Origin: Elusimicrobiota bacterium
Lineage (GTDB): Bacteria; Elusimicrobiota; Elusimicrobia; Elusimicrobiales; Elusimicrobiaceae
Direction: 5' to 3'
Assembly: GCA_031259485.1 (NCBI GenBank)
Contig: JAIRLH010000144.1
Location: 1-5,680, forward strand
Length of the DNA: 5,680 nt
Each line of letters starts with the position of its first letter. The stretch's first letter is position 1. Positions 1-4,347 of this stretch are shown piece after piece. Made by a program: the position numbers and the translations under genes. Under the pieces are notes generated by a model. The model worked only from the letters and a program-made list of their open reading frames with translations. It was not told the origin of the DNA and made no database searches.

Positions 1-79
1 TTGTCACCGCATCCCCTATGCGATCTGTTCTTATCAGTAAAAATTTTTTATAAACCGTTTGATTTTTAACTATGTCCAT
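1..79 (-). CDS. GT9 family glycosyltransferase (heptosyltransferase-like), N-terminal fragment
   Basis: Partial gene running off the left edge; only the first 26 codons are present, reading from the ATG at 79-77. Residues 12-25 read KFLLIRTDRIGDAV, the N-terminal beta-strand and loop of glycosyltransferase family 9, where (I/L)LIIR-x-D-x-IGD-x-V is the hallmark. Family knowledge: GT9 enzymes such as WaaC, WaaF and RfaQ transfer ADP-heptose or related sugars to lipopolysaccharide core on the cytoplasmic face of the inner membrane. The start is supported by a GGA about nine bases upstream and by family members beginning just before this strand; here there are about 11 extra residues. The frame stays open upstream to a stop at 215-217 but holds no other ATG. 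It is divergent from the GT2/deacetylase cluster, consistent with a surface-glycan locus. The family is fairly secure; acceptor and sugar cannot be told. Confidence 0.8.
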   Translation of the reverse strand, partial: MDIVKNQTVYKKFLLIRTDRIGDAVT

Positions 80-178
80 TTTAATTATTCCAAATGCTAT
101 TATATTATTCTTAATTATATCTGCATAAAAAGTCTTTCGCGCGCCCAAAGTAAGTTTGATTTTGGATTTTGTGTTTAG

Positions 179-194
179 AAAACTGGGCAGTTTT
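179..194. repeat. Short perfect inverted repeat (AAAACTG-GG-CAGTTTT)
   Basis: AAAACTG at 179-185 is followed after two bases by its exact reverse complement CAGTTTT at 188-194. As RNA it could form a six-base-pair stem with a four-base loop. It lies about 100 bases upstream of the GT9 start and directly beside a second, larger inverted repeat. It could be a protein-binding palindrome or a leader hairpin; nothing in the sequence decides between them. Confidence 0.5.
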
Positions 195-198
195 AAAA

Positions 199-243
199 AG
201 TATTGATAATTTCTTTATTTCCCAACTTAATAATATCAATACT
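199..243. repeat. 10-bp perfect inverted repeat with 25-base spacer
   Basis: AGTATTGATA at 199-208 is matched exactly, in reverse complement, by TATCAATACT at 234-243. The 25-base spacer between the arms shows no further pairing. A perfect 10-base match this close is uncommon, though AT-rich sequence raises the chance rate. It may be a split operator for a dimeric regulator or a hairpin in a leader transcript of the GT9 gene. Confidence 0.5.
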
Positions 244-313
244 GTTAATAATCTGCAAATTTTAGGATTTATCTCTGAACTATAAAAAATCTATACGCTA
301 TTGTGTTTTCATT

Positions 314-333
314 ATTCCTATTTTTTTAGGAAT
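314..333. repeat. Inverted repeat around a T6 loop (ATTCCTA/TAGGAAT)
   Basis: ATTCCTA at 314-320 and TAGGAAT at 327-333 are exact reverse complements separated by six T residues. The stem is weak and lacks a proper following T-run on the plus strand, so it is not a good terminator. It may be chance in this AT-rich region. Confidence 0.35.
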
Positions 334-500
334 TATAGAAATATAATATTCTTAAAATTACTGTCAAGCACTTCTCTTTTAGCTTGTTTTACAGAATAAA
401 CCGTCATTTTATAAATTTGCACTTTAAATATCCAAAATACCCCGTGAAATCAGCCTTTTCTCTTTATTATTAACAAAACCGTTCTTATCCACTTATTTAG

Positions 501-517
501 TATAATTAAAGTATAAT
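501..517 (+). promoter_or_regulatory. Candidate -10 elements for the GT2 cluster
   Basis: Two exact TATAAT hexamers occur at 501-506 and 512-517, 45 to 60 bases ahead of the glycosyltransferase start. No good TTGACA-like box is visible at the expected 17-base spacing upstream of either. In sequence this AT-rich such hexamers arise easily, so this is a weak prediction. Confidence 0.35.
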
Positions 518-561
518 ATTAATTTAATTATATCAAAATTCTCACAGTTAAAAGATAAAAA

Positions 562-1329
562 ATGAATCCTGCTCAAAGCAAAATGTCTGTATTTCTTATA
601 GTTAAAAATGAAGCTGAAAACTTGCCTAAAGCCCTCCATGCACTCGAAAATTTTGCCGAAGAAATTATAATAGTTGACGATTATTCCACTGATGAAAGCG
701 TTAAAATTGCCCAAACCTTCGGAGCCAAGACCTTTACAAAAAAGTTGGAATCTTTTACAGAACAAAAACAATATGCCCTTGAACAATGCTCGTGCAAATG
801 GATTTTGAATATTGATGCGGATGAAATATTAACGCCAAAATTAAAAAATGAAATTTTGCGAGTTATTAAAAACACAAATGCCGTTTTATTTTTTGTTCCT
901 TTTACCAACGTGTTTTTAGGCAAAAAGATGAAATACAGCGGTTTAAATAACGAAAAACATCCTCGTCTCGCACTGCGCAGTAAGGCGTTTTACAGCGGCG
1001 GACTTGTGCACGAAACTTTAAAAGCAGACGGGAAAGTTGCAGTCTTAAAAAATTTTATAGAACATAGGCCATATAGAAATATAGTTCAATACTTTGAAAA
1101 ATTTAATAGCTATACTTCTCTAGGCGCGCAAACCTTATACGAACGCGGCAAAAAATTCAAAATTTATAATTTGTTGCGTCCGCCGGTCGATTTTTTAAAA
1201 ATTTACATATTAAAATTATCTTTTCTTGACGGCCTGCAAGGATTCTTGTGGGCTTTATTTTCTTCTTTTTACCCTGCGGTCAAGTATGCAAAATTATGGG
1301 AATTGCAAAAAAATAAGGGAAAACAATGA
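562..1329 (+). CDS. Family 2 glycosyltransferase, WaaE/KdtX-like
   Basis: This 255-residue cytoplasmic or membrane-associated GT-A transferase probably adds a sugar to lipopolysaccharide core or another surface glycan. The GT2 fold opens at residues 9-16 (SVFLIVKNE). VDDYSTD at 38-44 is the nucleotide-binding acidic loop, and DADE at 85-88 is the DxD metal site. GGLVHE at 146-151 matches the conserved acceptor-side motif. The C-terminus at about 215-247 (LSFLDG, then KYAKLWE) is the tail typical of WaaE-like enzymes and could be an amphipathic membrane-association segment. Length is normal for the family. The start at 562 has only a weak AAAGA-type ribosome site; an ATG at 583 (residue 8) begins closer to the conserved core and is a real alternative. 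The last four bases overlap the deacetylase start (ATGA), so translation is probably coupled. Donor and acceptor are unknown. Confidence 0.93.
   Translation: MNPAQSKMSVFLIVKNEAENLPKALHALENFAEEIIIVDDYSTDESVKIAQTFGAKTFTKKLESFTEQKQYALEQCSCKWILNIDADEILTPKLKNEILRVIKNTNAVLFFVPFTNVFLGKKMKYSGLNNEKHPRLALRSKAFYSGGLVHETLKADGKVAVLKNFIEHRPYRNIVQYFEKFNSYTSLGAQTLYERGKKFKIYNLLRPPVDFLKIYILKLSFLDGLQGFLWALFSSFYPAVKYAKLWELQKNKGKQ
1316..1320 (+). promoter_or_regulatory. Ribosome binding site for the deacetylase inside the GT2 gene
   Basis: AGGGA lies five bases ahead of the ATG at 1326, within the last codons of the upstream glycosyltransferase. It supports this start and translational coupling through the ATGA stop/start overlap. 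Confidence 0.6.
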
Positions 1330-2090
1330 TTATCATTTTTGTAATTTTCGTTTCTATTTTAATTGCTTTTTCGCTTCGTTTCACTTGGTGGCTGCCGCCC
1401 AAAAAAGGCCTCGTTGCTTTAATGTATCACAATATTGAAGACACCGATGATAAAAACGCTTTTTTTATAAATCCTAAAATATTTAAAAAACAACTTGAAG
1501 TTATTTTAGACAAAGGTTTTACGCCTATAAATTTTGATCAAATGGCTGAAACGGTTTTGCACGACGCGCCCTTGCCCGCAAAACCGGTAGTAATTACTCT
1601 TGACGACGGATATCTAAATAATTGGACAAGAGCTTTTCCTATTCTAAAAGAAAAAAACATAAAGGCGAATATCTTTCTTACCTGCGACTTTATAGGAGTT
1701 AAGAAAGATTATTTGACTTGGGAACAGATTTTGGAAATGCAAGGCAGCGGCTTGATAAGTTTCGGTTCTCATACTTTAACACATAAAAGACTGCGAGACC
1801 TAACTTCGGATGAAGCTAAAAAAGAAATTAAAGGCAGCAAAGAATTTCTTGAGAAAAAACTGAACCGCCCGATTTATTCCTTTTGTTATCCTTATGGCTC
1901 TGGCGCGTTTGATAAAAGAATAAGACCTTTAGTTTTGGAAACCGGATATTTATTTGATTTCAGTACCAAAAAGGGCATTAACAAACTGCCTTTATCTAAA
2001 AACAAACCGATTTTACGCGCATTCCCGCGCGGCGGGGAAACTATTTTTGATTTTTACCTTCAGCTTACGCGCGGCCGCTCCAAACTTTAA
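1326..2090 (+). CDS. Membrane-anchored polysaccharide deacetylase (NodB domain, CE4)
   Basis: This 254-residue carbohydrate esterase family 4 protein removes N- or O-acetyl groups from a polysaccharide. Residues 2-18 are hydrophobic and followed by WWLPPKK, giving an N-terminal membrane anchor or uncleaved signal that places the enzyme outside the cytoplasmic membrane. YHNI at 34-37 is the usual start of the PgaB-like subgroup. Motif 1 is TLDDGY at 91-96, with catalytic base D93 and metal ligand D94. Motif 2 is SHTLTH at 148-153, with metal ligands H149 and H153. Motif 3 is YPYG at 188-191. All metal-binding residues of the family are present, so it should be active. Motif 1 has Leu where Phe is usual, a mild change. 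It is co-transcribed with the glycosyltransferase, suggesting the two act on the same surface glycan. The substrate cannot be read from sequence. Confidence 0.95.
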   Translation: MIIIFVIFVSILIAFSLRFTWWLPPKKGLVALMYHNIEDTDDKNAFFINPKIFKKQLEVILDKGFTPINFDQMAETVLHDAPLPAKPVVITLDDGYLNNWTRAFPILKEKNIKANIFLTCDFIGVKKDYLTWEQILEMQGSGLISFGSHTLTHKRLRDLTSDEAKKEIKGSKEFLEKKLNRPIYSFCYPYGSGAFDKRIRPLVLETGYLFDFSTKKGINKLPLSKNKPILRAFPRGGETIFDFYLQLTRGRSKL

Positions 2091-2091
2091 A

Positions 2092-2160
2092 CAACTAACG
2101 ATATTAGATGAATATTACGCGCTCTTTTTAGATTTTAAAAAAATTATGGGGACAAAATAA
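2092..2160 (+). pseudogene. Possible 3' remnant of a HEPN/HI0074-type partner of the nucleotidyltransferase
   Basis: Between the deacetylase stop and the nucleotidyltransferase start, one frame encodes a short peptide ending ILDEYYALFLDFKKIMGTK (2101-2157) before TAA at 2158-2160. From memory this resembles the last helix of HI0074-family substrate-binding (HEPN) proteins, which end in patterns such as I-x-x-x-YY-x-LF followed by a charged helix. The stop lies two bases before the next gene's GTG, the tight spacing expected of an intact HEPN-MNT pair, and the tail supplies GGGGA as a ribosome site. No HEPN start or body exists upstream, where the deacetylase ends instead. Alternatives are chance coding-like sequence, or a frameshifted extension of the deacetylase: a one-base shift near 2083 would join the two frames. 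The stretch is too short to be sure. Confidence 0.33.
2148..2152 (+). promoter_or_regulatory. Ribosome binding site supporting the GTG start of the nucleotidyltransferase
   Basis: GGGGA stands ten bases before the GTG at 2163, slightly longer than ideal spacing. No in-frame ATG exists between the upstream stop (2136-2138) and this GTG, so it decides the start. Confidence 0.5.
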
Positions 2161-2162
2161 CC

Positions 2163-2462
2163 GTGCGGTTTGGATTGAAAGATTCCATCATACAAGATAT
2201 TAAGGCGATTTTATCCGCTTACTCGGGGGTAGACTCCGCGATTATTTACGGCTCGCGCGCAAAAGGGAATTTTAAACCGTATTCCGATATTGATATTTCG
2301 TTAAAAGGCAATCTAACTTTAAACGAAAAATGGAAAATAGAAAATAATATAGACGATTTGCTTCTGCCTTATAAAACTGATATTGTCCTTTTTTCAAATA
2401 TCACAAACAAAGATTTGATTGAGCATATAAACCGCGTAGGGAAAACTTTCTACGCAAGATAA
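2163..2462 (+). CDS. MNT-type nucleotidyltransferase (minimal nucleotidyltransferase, Pol-beta fold)
   Basis: This 99-residue single-domain protein has the full length usual for minimal nucleotidyltransferases. GSRAKG at 30-35 and SDID at 41-44 form the signature GS-x(10)-DxD, with metal ligands D42 and D44. D73 in KTDIVL supplies the third carboxylate, so the catalytic triad is intact. The tail at 84-97 (DLIEHI, then VGKTFY) is typical of the subfamily operating with HI0074-like HEPN proteins. Family knowledge: MNT/HEPN pairs act as toxin-antitoxin modules, with MNT proteins described as antitoxins that nucleotidylate (AMPylate) the HEPN toxin. The start is GTG, and MRFGL matches how relatives begin. 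No intact HEPN gene is visible beside it; only a possible remnant lies just upstream. It ends the AT-rich plus-strand cluster and may be a stray acquired gene rather than part of glycan synthesis. Confidence 0.92.
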   Translation: MRFGLKDSIIQDIKAILSAYSGVDSAIIYGSRAKGNFKPYSDIDISLKGNLTLNEKWKIENNIDDLLLPYKTDIVLFSNITNKDLIEHINRVGKTFYAR

Positions 2463-2517
2463 TGATATCAAGATAAAAAATTAGTTTGTTCTTGAAAAAT
2501 CCGCCGCAACTTGCGAC

Positions 2518-2560
2518 AAAAATCCCCCGGGCGTTAGTTTTTATTTCGCCCGAGGGATTC
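2518..2560 (-). terminator. Rho-independent terminator, bidirectional, between convergent genes
   Basis: AATCCCCCGGGCG at 2521-2533 pairs with CGCCCGAGGGATT at 2547-2559 (12 of 13 pairs) around a 13-base loop. Read on the minus strand the GC-rich stem runs into five T residues, a good intrinsic terminator for the secreted-protein gene ending at 2564. On the plus strand the following sequence is only moderately T-rich, but it may also end the nucleotidyltransferase transcript. Confidence 0.82.
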
Positions 2561-2563
2561 TAT

Positions 2564-2995
2564 TTAAAACCAATGTTTAGTTTTAGTATTCTCTCCTTTT
2601 TTATCGTCTTTTTTGGCTTTTTTGGACGCGCCGCGCTGCTTTTTAACGCCCATTAACTTCTTCGCTGCGGAACTTATGTATTTCTGTTTTGCCTCCGGCT
2701 TCTTGGCTTCGGCAAGATTGCTCTCCATTTTGGATATTTTCTTGTCGTAGCTTTTGCCAAGCGCGTCATTTATCTGCGCTTCTATCGCGGGCTTCTCCGC
2801 TTCGGGGGCCTGTTTATATTTCTTCCCCAGCTCCTCAAGAGCCTTTTTCTCCTGCTGCATTTCTTCGCGCGCAGCTTTGCGTTGCTCCGCAACGGCGGCT
2901 TTATCCGCCGGCTCCTTTGCCGCTTGGGCCGGCGCGGCAAAAGAAACCGCGCAAGCAAATGAGACCAACAGGACCAGCGCCAACAATTTCTGCAT
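2564..2995 (-). CDS. Small secreted Lys/Ala-rich coiled-coil protein, unknown function
   Basis: I do not recognise a family for this 143-residue protein. Residues 1-25 are a clear Sec signal peptide: MQK, a hydrophobic core rich in Leu, Val and Ala, and a probable cleavage after AQA at 23-25. The mature protein is therefore periplasmic or secreted. Residues 30-100 are rich in Ala, Glu, Lys and Gln and look like one or two long helices or a coiled coil. Residues 112-140 are strongly basic and Lys-rich (KKAKKDDKK), ending in HWF. There are no Cys residues in the mature part and no lipobox. The start is firm: GGAGG stands six bases before the ATG. The gene follows a pilin-like gene on the same strand, with a short hairpin between them. 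The basic tail suggests binding to an anionic polymer, but that is inference. Confidence 0.82.
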   Translation of the reverse strand: MQKLLALVLLVSFACAVSFAAPAQAAKEPADKAAVAEQRKAAREEMQQEKKALEELGKKYKQAPEAEKPAIEAQINDALGKSYDKKISKMESNLAEAKKPEAKQKYISSAAKKLMGVKKQRGASKKAKKDDKKGENTKTKHWF

Positions 2996-3000
2996 TTTTA

Positions 3001-3006
3001 TCCTCC
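3001..3006 (-). promoter_or_regulatory. Strong Shine-Dalgarno for the secreted protein
   Basis: Read on the minus strand, GGAGGA precedes the ATG at 2995 by five bases. This is the best ribosome site in the window, suggests high translation, and fixes the start. Confidence 0.75.
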
Positions 3007-3016
3007 GTTCGTCACT

Positions 3017-3044
3017 ATTTTACAACGTAAAACAAACTTGCAAA
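3017..3044 (-). promoter_or_regulatory. Candidate promoter for the secreted protein
   Basis: On the minus strand TAAAAT at 3022-3017 resembles a -10 box, with TTTGCA/TTGCAA some 15-16 bases upstream as a weak -35. It lies between the hairpin after the pilin gene and the secreted-protein start, so this gene may have its own promoter. The match is weak. Confidence 0.3.
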
Positions 3045-3045
3045 C

Positions 3046-3066
3046 ATTAAATTGCGGCAGCGCAAT
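3046..3066 (-). terminator. Short hairpin after the pilin gene, possible terminator or attenuator
   Basis: ATTGCG at 3051-3056 and CGCAAT at 3061-3066 form a perfect six-base-pair stem with a four-base loop, beginning eight bases after the pilin stop codon. On the minus strand the following sequence (TTAATGTTTG) is only moderately T-rich. It may be a weak terminator letting some transcription through to the secreted-protein gene. Confidence 0.45.
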
Positions 3067-3073
3067 ATTTTAA

Positions 3074-3538
3074 TCATTTTATTCTGTATCTGCTGTACGA
3101 GCCGTCATCCGGCGAAATGTTTTCGCCGTTTCCGGCTACCGCTTTGCAGAGTTTGTTCCTGTATTCATCTTTCTTGGGGGCCACGCAGTACGTCATGTTT
3201 GTATAGGGCGGCTCCCTTTGCGCAAAACTAAAAATTATCGTGTATTTACCGCTACGCCTGAACGTCATTTTGCTTATGCCGTCTTCACGCCACACGCAGG
3301 AAAATCCTTCCGGGCATTTCCACGTTATGTCCAGCTGTGCTTTTGCCTCAGGGTAATGCCCTTGTATGAAATAATATCTCTCGGCGGCATATTTTATGGC
3401 ATGGCCAAGAGCCATTACTTTTGCTGCGTAAACTTTTTCTATTATGATGCCGTAATTTGCTACGGCTACTGCGGCCAAAATACCTATTATCAAAACCACA
3501 ATCAGCAACTCTATTAAAGAAAAACCGTTTTTCTTCAT
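3074..3538 (-). CDS. Type IV pilin-like protein (prepilin N-terminal cleavage/methylation domain)
   Basis: This 154-residue protein is a pilin or pseudopilin exported to the inner membrane and assembled into type IV pili or a related filament. The leader MKKNG is followed by FSLIE, so prepilin peptidase would cut after G5 and methylate F6; E10 is the conserved Glu5 of mature pilin. Residues 6-28 form the hydrophobic N-terminal helix used for filament packing, and an amphipathic helix continues to about residue 58. The globular domain has four Cys: C75 and C81, and C118 and C131. The last pair probably closes the C-terminal disulphide loop of major pilins. AGGA six bases before the ATG supports the start. 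No other pilus assembly genes are in the window, so this is an isolated pilin of the kind scattered in multiple copies in some genomes. Major versus minor pilin cannot be decided. Confidence 0.95.
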   Translation of the reverse strand: MKKNGFSLIELLIVVLIIGILAAVAVANYGIIIEKVYAAKVMALGHAIKYAAERYYFIQGHYPEAKAQLDITWKCPEGFSCVWREDGISKMTFRRSGKYTIIFSFAQREPPYTNMTYCVAPKKDEYRNKLCKAVAGNGENISPDDGSYSRYRIK

Positions 3539-3702
3539 ATATTTTCCTGATTCGTAAATGTTTTGAATTAATACCTTTAAAAAATATTATATAAAAACGA
3601 TTAAAATTTCAAGTAATTTTTTGTGTATTATTCATTATACAACAAGATATATTCAATAAAACATCACGGCATGAAAGGCAAAATTTACTAAAATATTATA
3701 AT
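3539..3702. other. AT-rich divergent promoter region between pilin and tmk
   Basis: This 164-base spacer is strongly AT-rich beside the GC-richer tmk gene, typical of a promoter region for two divergent genes. On the tmk side TATAAT at 3697-3702 directly abuts the start codon, and no Shine-Dalgarno is visible within 15 bases of it. A seven-codon mini-ORF (ATG at 3671, stop at 3689-3691, encoding MKGKIY) precedes tmk. I cannot pick the tmk promoter with confidence. Confidence 0.5.
3584..3612 (-). promoter_or_regulatory. Candidate sigma-70-type promoter for the pilin gene
   Basis: On the minus strand TTGAAA at 3612-3607 is followed 17 bases later by TAATAT at 3589-3584; an exact TATAAT overlaps at 3591-3586 with 15-base spacing. 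It lies about 45 bases ahead of the pilin start, in the intergenic region divergent with tmk. Confidence 0.45.
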
Positions 3703-4326
3703 ATGAAAGCTAAATTTATCGTTTTTGAAGGGCCGGACAGGTCGGGCAAATCCACGCAGGCGAACTTGCTCAGCGATTATCTGTCGCAACGGGAGGCGGA
3801 TGTGCTGCTCACACGCGAACCCGGGGGCGACGACGTGGCGGAGCGTATCCGCAGGCTAGTGCTTGACCCGGCGCATAAAGTCTCTCCGATGGCGGAACTG
3901 CTGCTTTACGAGGCCTCCCGCGCGCAGCATACGCAGCAGAAAATCATACCCGCGCTTGAAGCCGGCAAAACCGTTATCTGCGAGCGCTATACAATGTCCA
4001 GCTGCGCGTACCAGGGTTACGGCCGCGGCATTGATATGGACATAATTAACAAACTCAACGACATCGCCACGCTGAACCTCAAGCCGGATTTGACGCTTGT
4101 CCTTTTAATGTCCGATAAATATTTCACCGAGCGCGGGGAATATTTGTTCTCGGACCGGCTTGAACGCGAGGACGAGGCCTTCCGCCACAAAATGCGCAAA
4201 GGCTACCGCGAAATAGCTGCAAAAACCGCGAATGCCGTCATAATAGATGCGGACAAACCTGTGGCCGAAATACATAAAACCGTGTTGCGGGAACTTTCAA
4301 ATTACGCTATTTTGGACGGGGAATAG
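3703..4326 (+). CDS. tmk: Thymidylate kinase (dTMP kinase)
   Basis: This cytoplasmic P-loop kinase converts dTMP to dTDP with ATP, the essential step joining the salvage and de novo routes to dTTP. At 207 residues its length is normal. GPDRSGKST at 10-18 is the P-loop. REPGG at 38-42 contributes to dTMP binding. ERY at 94-96 with YQGYGRG at 103-109 corresponds to the DRY segment and nucleoside-binding region, and DRLERED at 151-157 is the LID. Two points stand out. The P-loop carries Arg13 after the acidic residue, as in the type I enzymes of human and yeast, whereas E. coli (type II) lacks it. The usual Asp of DRY is Glu here. The start has no obvious ribosome site, but FIVFEGPDRSGKS follows at the right distance and no upstream ATG is in frame. 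It is followed after 21 bases by holB, a frequent operon. Confidence 0.97.
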   Translation: MKAKFIVFEGPDRSGKSTQANLLSDYLSQREADVLLTREPGGDDVAERIRRLVLDPAHKVSPMAELLLYEASRAQHTQQKIIPALEAGKTVICERYTMSSCAYQGYGRGIDMDIINKLNDIATLNLKPDLTLVLLMSDKYFTERGEYLFSDRLEREDEAFRHKMRKGYREIAAKTANAVIIDADKPVAEIHKTVLRELSNYAILDGE

Positions 4327-4328
4327 GC

Positions 4329-4343
4329 GGAGGAACAGGCGGG
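4329..4343 (+). promoter_or_regulatory. Ribosome binding region for holB
   Basis: The 21-base tmk-holB gap contains GGAGGA at 4329-4334, thirteen bases before the ATG, and GGCGGG at 4338-4343, four bases before it. Neither spacing is ideal; together they support the ATG at 4348. Confidence 0.5.
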
Positions 4344-4347
4344 CAAA

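Larger units (their letters stand above)
80..561. other. AT-rich divergent intergenic region
   Basis: This stretch separates the divergent GT9 and GT2 genes. It is strongly AT-rich with stops in all frames. I see no RNA gene or convincing small ORF in it. It contains three inverted repeats (listed separately) and several TATAAT-like hexamers: 119-114 on the minus strand ahead of GT9, and 501-506 and 512-517 on the plus strand ahead of GT2. It presumably carries both promoters. The region is long for a simple divergent promoter. Confidence 0.6.

Noticed and set aside
116..142. Similarity between codons upstream of GT9 (minus strand, reading KTFYAD) and the end of the nucleotidyltransferase gene (KTFYAR), suggesting a second MNT remnant
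   Set aside because: Only about 16 bases align and with gaps; the surrounding residues do not match the MNT tail, so chance is the simpler explanation.
80..214. Upstream extension of the GT9 reading frame to the stop at 215-217
   Set aside because: The open stretch has no ATG, the only TTG (148-146) lacks a ribosome site, and the conserved GT9 N-terminus already begins soon after the ATG at 79.
493..923. Minus-strand open frames over the start of the glycosyltransferase (493-786, 681-923)
   Set aside because: They are opposite a gene with intact GT2 motifs; the translations are Phe/Lys-rich low-complexity products of AT-rich sequence.
3671..3691. The seven-codon ORF MKGKIY as an annotated gene
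   Set aside because: It is too short and lacks a ribosome site or conservation evidence; kept only as an observation.
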